Below are positions 12,101 through 24,765 of a DNA stretch of 64,000 bases, one piece after another. The position numbers were made by a program, and so were the translations under genes. This DNA is from Verticillium longisporum. Taxonomy: Eukaryota > Ascomycota > Sordariomycetes > Glomerellales > Plectosphaerellaceae. The stretch spans positions 2,542,001 through 2,606,000 of the forward strand of contig JAETXT010000012.1 of the NCBI GenBank assembly GCA_019188255.1, written 5' to 3'. Below the pieces are notes generated by a model. It ran no database searches. It was not told the DNA's origin and was given only the letters and a program-made list of their open reading frames with translations. Within the stretch, counting starts at the first letter, position 1; each line of letters begins with the position of its first letter.

Positions 12101-15100
12101 ACGTCAAGGTTCGACTGGTTGGTGCTCGACAAGCTCTGGCAGATGACTTGAGCGTCGTGCAATTCGACAAGCTGCTGGAAGTTCTGCAGCAGCGGAATGT
12201 GTGCTTTTGTGAGCTGCTGAGGAAGCTGGTGCCACTTGCGGATGGACAGCTGGATCGCTTCGTCGCAAGACTTGGCGAACTCGGCGTGCGTCTCCAACTT
12301 GTTGTGGAACTTGAGCAGGGCCATGAATGACTGGAAAACGCCCTGCGAGGCGTAGGGGCGTCCATAACGCCCTTGATCAGAGTGTCCAACGCATCTCGTT
12401 GGTTGCCGTCCTGCCACATCTCCGTGTTGCGCCAGGCACACTCCAGGAGCAGGTCTTGGAAGTTTTCGTGCTTGGCAAAGTCTTGCAAGATGTCCCATTG
12501 CTGGAGTTTCTGGGCGCAGAGGACCCAATGATCCTCCCACAGCATGTACTCTCCCTGCGAGAAAGGGATGACGCCAGTTCGAGCCTTGATCTGTGCAGCT
12601 TCATACATCTTTTGAGCCTTATCCCACATGCCGTTCTGCTCATAAGAGAGGGCAGCGTTTGTCTCAACAAATTGGCAGCGGCGTCTCCACGTTCCGTAGA
12701 AGAGGTCATCTTCCTGCAGTGACGCATAGAGATCGACAAGAGCATCGAGGTTGCTCTCGCGAACCTTGGCAGACTCCATTTCTGGCTTGATTGCTGCATT
12801 CTCAAGCTGCACAAGCGACGTGTACCACGTATCGTACGTCTTGGCTTCGTACTTGAGCACGTGTGGCGGAATCTTGCAGCTAGGCCACGCCTTCGCAGCG
12901 CCCTCCAGCAGCGACTGGACGACGTTGGGCCGCTTGTCGATTTGACGGCTGTGATAATCCTTCGTCAGGAGAGTCACGATTCCACGCTCAAGCTCAATGC
13001 GCTCATCTCTGGCCGTCGCAGACCAGTAAATTGGGAAAACCGAAACCCAAAGCTGATGGGCCAACGTGTTGTCGATGTGCTGGAGCTGGCTGAGGGGCTC
13101 GACGAGATCGCGGACCTTGACATCCGCGATTTCGTTCATGAAGCGACGATGTTGTGCGATGAGGGTGTCGAATTTGTCGTCCGCCATGTTTGCCGGCTCT
13201 CTGGTATCCTTGGCGTAAATCATGCACAACTGGCTGGCCGGCAGTGTCCTGAAGTCTTCGGCGTGCAGTTGAGCAGCCGCATTCAGCTCCACAGCACCCA
13301 GAAGAAGCTGCGAGGCCTGGGCAAGCCAGAAGCTATCTGCAAGAGTGTCCCAGTTCTGCGCCGTGAGTACGTACGACAGGCGGGCAGTTGCCGTCTTGGA
13401 AAGACTCTTGTCAAAGATGGCCATGAAGCGATTTCGCATCTCAACATCCTGCGCCCTGGCGCCAATGAGGAATGCGTGCTCCATCCTCACAGTCAACTCG
13501 GTCCTGGTGATTTTCGGATCCTCGTAGATCCTAATTACAAGCTCAAGGAACTTCGTGAGCATGGCAGGATCTTGTCGGTGCTCGAAAGAGAGCATCTTGT
13601 GGAGAACGGCAGTCTTTTCCTTCAGAGTCGGCCACGTGCCTTCGGATCGGAAAACCCATCCCTCTACCATGACGAGAATCTCTTCGCACAAGGGGATGTG
13701 CATGGACTTTTCAACTAGTGTGGCCAGGACACTGAGGAACGGGCGACGGTTGTCGCCGAGGACCTCCATCCTGAGAGCGACAACCTGCATAGCCTTGAGC
13801 ATGAGAGCTGTTGAGACCTCAAGGTCATATGTTGACATTTCGCCAGACGGTGGCGCGTCCGGGCCCCTATTAGGAGGTGCTCCGCCGGCTTGCAGATTCG
13901 CGACGATGCTGTAGTGCTGAACATGCTCACGTGCAAGCTTACTCTGAAGGGCCTTCATGAGGACGGGAATGTGCTGGTCGATGATTGTCGGCTTGCGGTT
14001 GCCAAGTGACCACAGGGTGTTGACTCCAGAAGTGTAGTTGCCTGCTGCCATAGCTTCTCCAGCTGTTGTGGAGAGAGCTTGGATGATTTCTGAAGTTTGC
14101 GCCTCTGTCTCACCGTCGGCATCGGCATCTTCCATGGGGACATCTTCAGGAACAGCCTCCAGAACGCGCTTGACGATAGCCTTGAGCTCCCGATTGTCAT
14201 CGTCCTCAGGATCCGCAGCGTGGAGACAGTCCTGGATTTCCGGGTTCTCGCTCTTCAAGCACTTTTCAAGAACCTTCTGTATAGAGGACATGTTCTTTTG
14301 GACCCAGTCGTCTGATTTGACATTGAGAATGATCCGCACGACTTGCAGAGTGTTGATGATGTTGGTGATGAACTTGTTATCAAACTTCTCCTTGTCGCTC
14401 GGATCCGCCGTGAGAACAGTTTGCGTTCTGTCACTAGCGAGCACGGCATCGGTGACGTGAGGAAAGAGGTCGATGCCGAGGTCACTCCAGTATTGAGGCT
14501 GCAGCAGATGATAGAGAAGTGACATGGACTTCTTGCAGAGCTCAGTTGATGATGCGCTAGGCGAAGCGAAACCCGCCAACGTGGGCGAGTCTTTGAACTT
14601 GGCAGATGGAACCTGATACCGTTCGTTCAACTGGGCGATGAACTCAATCAGATAGCGGATCATCTTGAGACGTCCAACTGGAGGGATCTGATAATCATTG
14701 GGCGCGAGTTGCTGCTTGACAGAAGGAGGGGATGACATGGGCTGATCACCGTCGAGCTTCCTCTGCTTTGAGTTTGGCGACTGTGATTGAGAGCGTGCCA
14801 GGGCATCGCCCTTTCCTTCCACTCTCCTCTGTTCCCAGAGCCAGATGAGCCACATCATGTTCAGGGCGAGCTTCTTTGACTCATTCGACGCGGTTGCAGG
14901 TGCGGCAACCTTTCTGAGCGACGTGATGATCAGCATAGCGTACTTGTCGCGGGAGTCGTAGAACAGTTCCGGGTGTCGAACGAGGAAGTGGAAAATGCTC
15001 GTCATTTGCTGCGCGTTCTGGCCTTCGTCGGCCAGCACTCTTCTCGGTGCAATAGCCCAAGCCGCATTTCGGTCGTTCTGCGGAGTGTTGAGTCGCTTGG

Positions 15101-18100
15101 GGAGCACAGGCGCCACAAGCTCCAAGGCTTGTGTCACCAGGGCCCGGCCCTCGTTCTGGTTTGCCTTCAACAGCGAAAGATAGACCTGAGTAACGATCTT
15201 GATAGGCGTATCGTAGAGCGCAATGAAGTACCCAATGACCACATAAGCTGCATGCTTGTTGATGACATCATCGAGGCGGATAAAGGTCCAGCAGCTCTTG
15301 ATAATATCCTTCCTGGTCTCCTGGATCGTCTGGTAGTGGTACTTCAAGAGCAGTGCGGACAATTGAAGGACTTCGAACTTGGTATGATCGATGCCGGGTT
15401 GAGCGAGATCGTCGTGATCCTGTTGGCTGGTGTCTTGGTTTGACTTCCAGACCTTTGCCACTACAGCATCAATGACAGCTCGATCTATCAAGCGCGGCTG
15501 GCCCTGTTGTGAGGAGTTCCAATGCCGCTGGACATCCATTGCAATGGTGGGGTTGACGATGTTGTGCAGCAAGAAGTACTTCATCTTCTGAGAAACATTG
15601 CGGGAAGAGTAAGCCTCCAAACACTTCAAAATTGCCGCGACGCCAATCTCAACAGAATCGTTGTTGATGATGTTTTTGTACACATAAGCGATGAGGGGTT
15701 GAGGGTCTCGGAAGTCCTCGGATGTGACCGCTTCGACGATGCTGAACAGTGACTCCAAATCCTTCGGATTTCTCTCAAGAGACTTGAGAAGAATGTTCAT
15801 GAGTTGCTCCGAAGCTTGAGCAGCCGGCATGCGGAGGTTAGCTGCCAGTGTATACTTGCGCAGCTGTGCCTCTAGCTCTTTGCCCACTTGCTTCATCCAC
15901 GTCAAGATTTCCTTCTTGTCCATCCAAGCATCGCACGCGGGCCACTGACCCAGAGAGTCAAGAACGTGAATCGTGTTGATGATGGCCACAAACTTTGTCT
16001 CCTTGTCTTGCGTAACAATCTCGTTGCAAGCTTTGACTAGGTTATCCACGCCGGACACGGCTTCCTTACGCAGGGGTCCGCTGTCGGGATGGGAGAGAAC
16101 CTGAGCCAGGAATCGACCGTATTTGACTTCGCCTATCTTCGGCATCAAGAAAGCCCACATTTCTGCCGGGTAGCGGTTGAGATACTTGTAGAGCGGAGGT
16201 CGGAAAGGGCTGACGTGAGTGCGGCGCAACTTCTCTTCGAGGTCGAGAACAAGATCGATCAGACGTTCCTTGAAGGTCTCAGCAGCGGGAGGGAGAAGGT
16301 GGAAAATGTTGAAAACCGCGGAGACAACCTTCATCTGAGAATGTTGCTCAAAGTAGGTGAAGGAGATCGCCTGCAGCACGTTCGGATCCGCTAGAATCTT
16401 GACGTGGTCGAGAAGGCGACTTCCGATCTCGACTTTGAAGTATGTTGTCAGAAGCTTCAAGAGACGAGCCAAATTATCCAGACCATGGGATGTCAGCTTC
16501 TTAGGATCTTGAAGGCTGGCGAGAACAGGCCGCAGTCCCCCTTGAAGGAGATCCTTGGGCAGCTTGTTGGTCTGTTGTAGTACGGACTTGAGGGCGTCGT
16601 TGGCGGCATCAATAGTGGCCTGCGACTCGGAGTAGAGGGACTTGAAAAAGACGGAGACAGTCTTGGCTCGCGTGGCCGCCATGTTTGTGCCTTTGGCGAA
16701 CTCATCAAAGCTCATGGCAGTGCTCAACATCTTGATGCATGCTACGCGGAGGTTGACAATGTAGTCATGGGTACGGAACTCCGCTGGCTTGTTCGCAAGC
16801 GACTCGTCGCTGGCATCCGCCAAGGCAAGGGACTCCATGAGCAGACGGTTGAGGTGTTCATCGAAGGTGACCCAGTCGTGCTTGAGTGTCATGTGGTAGG
16901 TCATCGCGTCGATGTACCCGATCTGAACAGGAAACGGCAGAGCACGCAGGGGCTTGGAATAGATCGGCTGGAGGAAGCGCTCCTTGTACGGCTCGATCAA
17001 TTCCCAAACCTCACAACTGGCTGCCTTGGCGATAAGCTCCAGTGATCTCTTTGCCGTCTCGCGCACATGACGATTCATGTGTGCAAGCTCGTTATTGAAA
17101 TGCATGCAGATCTGAGCCAGTCGGTGCCGCTGCGGAGCTTGACCGGGTGTGGTTGGTGGCAAAGCGTCTTCCTTCTTGGCGTTCTTGGTAACTTTCTTCA
17201 GGAGAATCTCAAGTGTGAGCTGGGCAGATGATCTTGTTTTCTCTGGCAAGTCCTGGGGCATGTCCTTGACGACATACATGAGCGCCCTGATGAACTCTGT
17301 CTGCTTGCTGATCGCCCACTGATCGCCCAGCTCCAACTCTGTGAGAAGAAAATTGACGCCGAGGGTGCCCCCGGCTTTCGTAAACCATTCTTCTTCGTAG
17401 CAAGCATGGCAAAAGGTCGTGCTGAGATTGCCGAAGAACGGCAGACGGGCGGCCGATTGTGCTGAGCCAAAGATTGTCGATGCCGTATTGTAGATCTCGC
17501 GGATGACCCTCCGCGCAGAATCTCGCACATCAGGGTGTTCGGACGATAGTGACTCGACGATGGCGTCTGAAAAGACCCTGGTGTCGATGTATAGGGGCCC
17601 TCGCCAGCCGTGGGGTTGAATTGGCTGTAGGTGTGCTTGACATCGACGACCGACCGCCCAATGTCGACAATAGTGAAGTGCCTTGCAACATTCGTGAGAA
17701 AAGACGCCGCCTCATCCTTGAATTCTGGAAGAGACTCAGCAAACATGACTGCCTTTAGTAGACGCCTCACAAGCTCATCCTGTTGATCCTTCTTGGCGAT
17801 AGAACGATCCCTGTCGGAAGCATCAAATGCCGACAGGTCGACTTCGATTTTTCTGGACAGAAGGTCCTGCGCCTGCAGGCGGAGAAGTCTTGGCAGGTCA
17901 TCCGGGAGGTTGTCAAAACCGATCCTAAGCTTCAGTTGGGACTTGATGAAGTGGAAAGACTGCTTCTTGTAGTAGCCATCGAAGTGACGGGATTGGTTGG
18001 CTTTGCTGGGTTTGGGCACCTCCATCAGCTTGCGGATGGACAAATCAACGCCCAACTCCGCTGGAAAAGCTCTGTCTTTCTTTGAGCCCACAAGCCTCAG

Positions 18101-21008
18101 GTCGAAGCTAGTCGCATCGTCGGCGAATTCCTCGAAGCTCAGCGGCTGAGGACCGGTGATATACTTTCGATTTCGGCCACCGAGCTTTCCTAGAATACGC
18201 ATCGTCGTGTGCGCATGGAAGTGGCTGTAGGGATGCGGACGAAGGTGGTCGAACAAAGCCGTCATGAGTTCATCAATGACTGGTGCCATAATGGGGTCCA
18301 GATAGTCGGCCGTTAGGTTGTCGACGCACAGTTCCAAGGTCCGGAGTCCTTGACCTACCAGATCAGTTCCCGCGCGCAATGCAACGACCAATGGTCGCAT
18401 GAGGAAGCTGAGATGTGGCAGAAGGTTGCTCAACCGAGCAGGAACGGTCAAGCACAGCTCAACGTAGAGATCACGCTCGGTTTGCTTGCGAGCAGCCATG
18501 AGCATTGTGTCGAGTACGTCCAAGAGCATCACGAGGAGCGGGAGAATCTACTTATAGTGTTGCTCAAACTTGCCTCCGCCGATGCTTCGGGAAAGGGAGC
18601 TCAGGGGCAGGAAGTAGTTCATAGACACCTCTGCCCGGGTAGACAAATCGATAGACTTTGTCACAATGTCCACCACATGCGGAAGCAAGACCTGCTCGTT
18701 CTGGTTGGCGAAGAGAGTGACTGCCATGAAGGCTAGTTTGAAAAGCCGGAGCAGGATGGACGATCGCTTCACGTCTGCCGACCCGACCTGGTCAATCCTG
18801 TCCATCAGGAATCGCAGCAGCATGCCACAAAAGCTGGGCGATGTAGCTTCGCTGGCGAGGAAGAACTGTGGTATGTGCAGCAGGGCAGTGTGCTCGAAGA
18901 TCATGTCGTACAGATGAGGGATCTCCTGCTGAAAGACTTCATGAAACGTCGCAGGGTCGATACAGTGAAACACTGTAGCGAATGTTTCCAACAGGTCTTT
19001 CTCCTCCTTACTGCTCGAGACCATGTAGAAGTTGGCCATGTACTCCACGGGAGACATGTACTGAGATTCACTAGCAGGCTTCTCAATTTCGTAGTAGCGG
19101 AAGACATAGGCACCTTCCCTGAAGAGTTTGACAATAACCTTGACCTCTTCGGCCGTGAAACCATAGGCCACCTCTTGCCATTGCGCCGGAGCATTCTGAA
19201 GGTTCACGTTGGTGCCAGCATTGCATGTGCGAAGCTGGTAGAAGGTGTTCTTCAGACCGTTCATGAGGTTCTTAAACAAGAACTTATTGTCGGCAACAGG
19301 ATCCAGACCTCTGTCTCTCGGGTTCGTAGGCTTGATGGGCATTGCCGTGAATATATCAGTCTCATCCCAGTCAGGCGGGTGTTCCTTGTCAGCAAGGTAG
19401 CTGTCGGCAGTTCCCTCAGCAGCCTGTTGCTTGTACAACTTGGACAGCTTCACCGCATTGGGGTACTGCGTGTTCATGGCCTTGAATTTGTCTCCGATGG
19501 CACTCAAAATCATCATGAGATAGTGTCGAGCGTCAACCTTGTCTTGCATCTTCGCGATGCACTCCGCCATGTTGAGGAGGAGCTTCGCGCTCATAGTCTG
19601 GAAGCTCGTGCCGGGGAAGTTATCCTGGAGGTTCTTGGTGTACACCTCGACCGTCTTCCGAATCTGCTCTGGGCTGAGCTGGTCCCGCACATGATGGATG
19701 AGATCAGCCAACATGCTATAAGCAAGCGGCCTCATCGTCTCGTATACCGTTAAGCCGTCGCCAATCAATGTCTTCTCGTCGAGAAGCTCGTCAATCTTGG
19801 AGAGAAAGATTTTGCGGAAGTTGAAGTTGATGATGTGGCGGATGGCAACCAAAAGTTCCTTGCGCGTGCTCGATTTCTCCCGTGGACAGTCCTTCAGCAG
19901 CCTGACTACAGTTTCCGGCAAGGTCGGAAGGAAGTCTTGCAGTTGTTGCGAGTATTGCCGCAGGAGGTAGGCCAGGAAGCTCATGGTCTTGACCTGAGCT
20001 GTGATAAACTCCCCGAACGCTGCCCTATTCTTGATCAGGGGGCTGACACCTGTGAATATTTGACCTTTGGCGTTCGCTTCAGCGTGTGCATGACGTTGGG
20101 GGCTAGCTGGCAGGCATAGAACACCCTAGATCAGGGGCACGAAGAGCTTGACGTTGGATCCGACCGTATTTCTGTAGACCTGGAAGATCGAAACCACAAT
20201 GATCGGACATTCTGATAACACCTTGAACGAGGACATGCCCTTCAGGAGCAGTCGATTCTGCTGCTGGGGATCGGGACCAAGGTCCGTTACGGATGCTACT
20301 GGTGAGCCTGGCCGAGGAGATTGGAAGTTGGTCTGGGAAGAGCCAGGGGTTGAGGGGGCGCCAGAGGCGCTGTTTGTCGACATTGACGTGTTGTCCAGCT
20401 GCTCGCGCACGACCTTCTCCATCTGCTCAAAAAGCTCCTGAATGAGAGTCAGGAATGGCTGGACTTTCTGAGCCAGCACCTTGTGTTGGTGGCGCATGAT
20501 ATCCGATGTGATTTTGACACATAATGTCGCGTTCTCCTCGTTGTCTGTTCGTACGAGATGCATCAAAAGGTCGACGATCTCTTCGGCGAAGGGCTCGAAA
20601 GGCTCGGTTGGAGAGGGATGTGTTGGTAGACGGTGAAGAACCTCCAGTATACAGTTTCGGAGTTTCTGAATGTGTTACTATTTGCACATCTGGTAATGGG
20701 AACAGCTAGATCGTCCTACCTGCTCTGGAGAGTTGCTTTGGAAGATGCATGGTCCTTTGAGAATGTTGATGAAGATGGGCATTAGCTTCTTGAGAAACGG
20801 CGCATAGATAGGACCGGCCGTGTAGTGATCTAGACTGTCGCGAAGTGTTGTAGCAGCTTCGACCTTGATCTTAGTCTCTGTATTCGCGTCGATTAGCCGC
20901 TCTGTAGCAATAGGTAGGCACGATCTCGTGACGCTGTCGAAAGGGAGGCATACCCGTTTCCGGAGTGCTCAGTCGCTTCACGACATCGTCAATCGTTGTG
21001 CCCGACAT
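9182..21008 (-). CDS. tra1: Tra1, PIKK-like scaffold of SAGA and NuA4 (three frameshifts, two in-frame TAG codons)
   Basis: Tra1 is the giant pseudokinase that lets activators recruit the SAGA and NuA4 acetyltransferases in the nucleus. Introns: 20902-20953, 20666-20719 and 9868-9921 (the last keeps frame if retained). With one base restored at each of three sites, the exons give exactly 3,890 codons, the normal size. The order is HEAT-rich N-terminus, FAT region, a Gln/Pro/Ala-rich insert near 10,830-11,150, PI3K-like domain and a FATC end (LWMPYL). Frames break at four-base G/C runs 17594-17597, 12355-12358 and 9454-9457, each needing five. TAG codons at 20126-20128 (after KLFVPLI) and 18548-18550 (after [10 protein letters not shown]) sit in otherwise continuous conserved sequence. 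The gene is essential in budding yeast, so sequence error is more likely than decay. Identity is very sure; the lesions are unexplained. Confidence 0.93.
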
Positions 21009-21873
21009 TGTGGGAGGTTGTCGAGACAGGTGCGTGTGTTGTGTATCATGAGGGCATGGGATGCTCGGTGTCGATGTGTTCGAGGAACGGTTCGTCGCAA
21101 GGCTGCGCCGGTTGCCTTGCTTCGCGTGATAGGAGGGGTATCTTTGGCGACGGAAAAGGAAAGTTGCTGAAGGAAAGACGACGAAGAAGAATCAGGAGAC
21201 CATGCCGTTGTGATCCGTCATCCACAGTATGCCTTCGGTGATATGTCGTGGTGGGGTCCGGGTCGATTCAGGCACGGCTGCTGAACGTCGATGTGGGTGT
21301 TAGGATTATGGGAAACCTTCAGAAGCCAGCCTTTGGTGTGAAATTTCCAAGACGAACGACGCGACGAACAGAGCTGGGGGCGCCGGCCGCCAAATCATTT
21401 AACGCTAGGGCATGTAATAACTTTACTCCGGCGCTAGACATGCAGGCCGCTACTAGCGTGTAATTTAAGTCTTTCTGACTGGATACAGAGATCTAATCTT
21501 ATCGACTCTCTATCTCCAAAGTCTGTAGATCATGAAATGGTGGAGCTTCCCCGTTATCGGCCCCTGGAGTCTCCAGTCCGCACCTAAACCCCCTGTGACT
21601 CGACACCTTACCCAGGCTGATTACCTAGATACCTAGTCCGTGTTCCATATCCAATTGACCCTGCTCGATTATTAGGTAACTCACCCCTCACCTCAGAAGC
21701 CATCCTCGTACGGAACGCCTGATCTCGTGTGCTTCCACCTTCGGGTTTCCAAATTCTTCCCCTTTGAGTCATAGCCAATCGCGACATCGAGGTCTTTTAG
21801 CTCGTTGGTGACCTCCTGGCATCGCTTCGACTGTCATATGTGATTGTGCTCTTCGCCGGCGAGTAAATACACC
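21009..21873. promoter_or_regulatory. Divergent promoter region between tra1 and the AIG2-like gene
   Basis: An 865-bp non-coding region lies between diverging starts. Some CCTAG/TACCTAG phrases occur near 21,620-21,650. No other element is recognised. Confidence 0.45.
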
Positions 21874-22502
21874 ATGAGTGGACCGCATACCGCATTTTTC
21901 TATGGTGAGTCTCTATTGTTCTGACCGCAGAGATCACAGGAAGATGGCCATTTTGCTGACATTGGGCTCAGGCACTCTGGTAACATCAGTCTATACTTTC
22001 ATGGCATGATCATGAACACTGACTCTGTTCCTGGCAGATGGAGCCGCGTGTCTTCTTCAGAGTGGTTCAGGGAACGTCACACCCCTCTGATGTCATCAAG
22101 AGCCTGTACACCTTCACTCCTGCAGTGTTACATGATCATTGCCGTCATCGTGTCCAAGGCGAAGACTATCCAGGCGTGATTTCGGAGGAAGGCCAGTCCG
22201 TCCTAGGCAGCTTTGTCACGGGTTTGACAGATGCGAACATACAGAAACTCGACAGCTTTGAAGGCAGCGAGTACGATAGGCGAGCAGTCAAGGTAAAGCT
22301 TGTCACCAAATTGGGCAACACGCAGGGTGTAGGCCAGGTCGAGGGCGAAGAGAAGGAAACAACCACCTACATCTTCATCCATCCTAATCGTATTGAGAGG
22401 GGTGAGTGGGACTTCGAGCATTTTCGCAAGGAAAAGTTGCACATGTGGGCTCGAGAGGAGATCTTCTTCTCCGAAGGTAAGTTAGATCCGCCACACTACT
22501 AA
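21874..22502 (+). CDS. AIG2-like gamma-glutamylcyclotransferase-fold protein with an 8-nt microexon
   Basis: Three exons can be deduced: 21874-21904 (MSGPHTAFFYG), an 8-nt microexon 21972-21979 and 22038-22502. Introns are 21905-21971 and 21980-22037, both with CTGAC branch-like sequences. Only inclusion of the microexon rebuilds the family signature YGTLM across three exons. A later GSEYDRR segment carries the Glu expected as acid/base in the gamma-glutamylcyclotransferase fold. Fungal AIG2-like proteins have few proven substrates; cleavage of gamma-glutamyl amines or peptides is a family inference. The C-terminus is uncertain. A GTAAGT at 22476 could start a last intron with a CTACTAA branch point, giving an end SEGFEK if a weak AAG acceptor near 22,533 is used; otherwise the frame reads to TAA 22502. 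About 165 aa either way. Confidence 0.82.
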
Positions 22503-23012
22503 ATATATCTTCAGGCTGTTAATCACAAAAAAGGGTTTGAGAAATGAGTCAATATCTTTCGAGGTGACATGGTTCGGCTCAAGGCAGAGTACCTGATGCA
22601 CTCGGTGTACCTGAACAACTCGGTGTACCAATACAGGGGTGTCTCCACAGGAGAAAACACCAAAAACATACAACACCGAGGATTCGCTGGTGGTCACCCA
22701 CCCAACTACTAGTTCGGCCCTTACTGGTTTATCAAAGGGAGAGCGGACGGGATCCCGAGTTTTCCAGTAGGTATGGTCGTATGTGACAGTGGGACTCTCG
22801 AGAAGGCTTCTTGTTACATTAGAGTCAAAGATGTGTCACGGGGCGTGGTCGACAAGGCTTGGTTGTACGAGGATCGGCTGCACAGTGATTCTAGATCATC
22901 AATATTCATTTTCATCGTTTGTTGGCTGGTTCAAAATGCAGCTTTAGACCCATATACTGTCCCAATCTTGTCTCTCTCGTCCCCAACGAGCTGGTGTGGT
23001 TTGGCGTCACGA
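22503..23012. other. Convergent intergenic region
   Basis: 510 bp between the ends of the AIG2-like gene and the MFS permease. No repeat, RNA gene or other feature is recognised. Confidence 0.4.
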
Positions 23013-24765
23013 TCAGTATACGAATCTCCAGCCCCGCTCCACACCCGAATGCTCCGACCATCCCTCGGCAATGTCCAGCTTCTTGTTCAGCTTCTGCGCA
23101 CGCCACCTTGCGAGTCCGGCTGAGACAATAACTAGCACGCAACCAACCAAGACGAGCCCGCCGCCGAGGCGGTAGAAGGGCTCGTGGGCGCGGGGCCAGA
23201 AGTAAGGGCTGAACCAATGGCTGCACTGGCTGATGCAGTTGGCAATTGCAATCAGGGCAGCCTTCTTGCTTCGCGGTGCCGGCACGACGGTTGTCTCCCA
23301 AGACAGTTGCAGATTGAGGCCGTTGTAGGTGCCGGAGATGAGAAGGAAGAGGCCGAAGTAGCGGGCGCCTATGTTCTCCGTCGAGATGAGCACTGCGCAA
23401 CCGACCATGCTCGCGATAATGGGAATGACAATGTGCCAAAATGACTCCTGACGGCGTCCTGACGACCAGGCACAGGCGCATGCAAATGCATATGCAAAAG
23501 CATAGGGAGGCGCTTGAATGAAGTAGGTCGTCAGCTCGCCCAGGTCGAAAGTTTTGACGATCTGTTGCGCACGCTCATTAGTTTGGGTCTCGTATTGCTC
23601 CATGTCCAAGGTCTGACTTACCGAAGGCAGGAAATCCTTGAAAGCTTGAGCAGTAACCAAGGCGAAGTGCATGAGGCAAAAGAACCACGTGAAAGGATCC
23701 ATGACGGCTTCCTTGATGCCGTCCCAAGTGCCACCGATGCCTTCATCCTTCCCACCATTGGAGCAGAGCACACGTTATTGGGCCATCTCTCGTTCGGCCG
23801 GAGACAAGAAGCGAGTGTTGTGCGGCCAGTCGGGCAGGAGATAGAAAGCAGCGAGAGCCACTAGGATGGATGCAGCACCTTCAATGATGAAGAACCATTG
23901 CCAGGCATGCAGGCCACCAATGTCGTCCATGGTTGTCAGGATACCCGCTGCCAGGAAACCGGACAAAATGTTGGAGATGGTATTTCCGGCATGCCAGATG
24001 GCCATGCGCATCGGGTTCTCCGCCTTTGTATACCAAGAGGAAGTCACTGTGCATTTTGTCAGCATATGTAGTGGACATCAACAGGTATAGCTTGGGAAGG
24101 GCTTACTCAAGGTGATACCAGGGAAGAAGGGTGCCTCAGCAAGGCCGATAAAAAAGCGACAGACAGCGAAGCCAGCGCCGCTAATCTTCAAGTCAGTCTA
24201 GAGTCTCCCTTTTGTATCTCGATCAACACCTACCTCGTCATGGCAGGCATGCAGATGGTCGCGGCGCTCCACGCCATCATGACTGACGGGAGGAACCATC
24301 GAGGGTTCGCCTTGGCCAGCCACAGGTTGCCAGGAAGTTGGCCAACAAGATAGCCAATGTAGAAAGTTGAGATTCCCGTGTTCCAGACTGTATCCGTCAT
24401 GTGAAGGTCTTCCTGTAGGCCCGCCAGCCTGGCGTTGGAGACGTTGATGCGGTCAAGGTAGCTTCTTGTGTCAGTGTTTCGTAAAGATGTACCATGGAGA
24501 AAGCAAGGATTTCATACTTCATGAGAAACATAATAGTGATGCAGGGCATCATACGCCAATCGATCTTCTTGACAACTGATTTGTTCAACTTTTCCATTTC
24601 GGCATCGCTGAGGTCGCGCAGAAGGTCGAAGCGCCCCTGAATATCGCGAGCCGAGAAGTGCTCCTCGCGGGCGTCGGCCTTGTCCTCGAGCTGAACATCG
24701 ACCTGGTCTTCTTTGCCTATATTCTCGGCGACCATAGTAGTATCCTTGCCCGGGGAGTCAGTCAT
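23013..24765 (-). CDS. MFS permease, anion:cation symporter (ACS/Dal5-like) family, one in-frame TAA
   Basis: Predicted plasma-membrane importer of an organic anion. Four exons: 24518-24765, 24234-24461, 24107-24180 and 23013-24046; introns of 56, 53 and 60 bp. The first intron uses an AAG acceptor, chosen because it yields the family motif NYLDRINVSNARL. Further ACS marks are PRWFLP, FFIGLAEAPFFPG and SSWYTKAENPMR. The frame totals 528 codons, with a cytosolic acidic N-terminus of about 70 residues. TAA at 23775-23777 interrupts EREMAQ-RVLCS, where relatives usually carry Tyr; one substitution restores it and the frame stays open on both sides. The gene heads the aconitate-type cluster, so a tricarboxylate or related acid is a reasonable substrate guess; allantoate, nicotinate and vitamin permeases belong to the same family. 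Confidence 0.85.

Noticed and set aside
9182..21008. tra1 as a pseudogene
   Set aside because: Apart from a few point lesions, almost 3,900 codons are intact and the exact expected length returns on correction; decay would not spare the rest of an essential gene.
22476..22513. 38-nt last intron in the AIG2-like gene (GTAAGT...TTCAG)
   Set aside because: Too short, and the resulting end (SEGC) does not resemble the family; kept only as an alternative with a longer intron.
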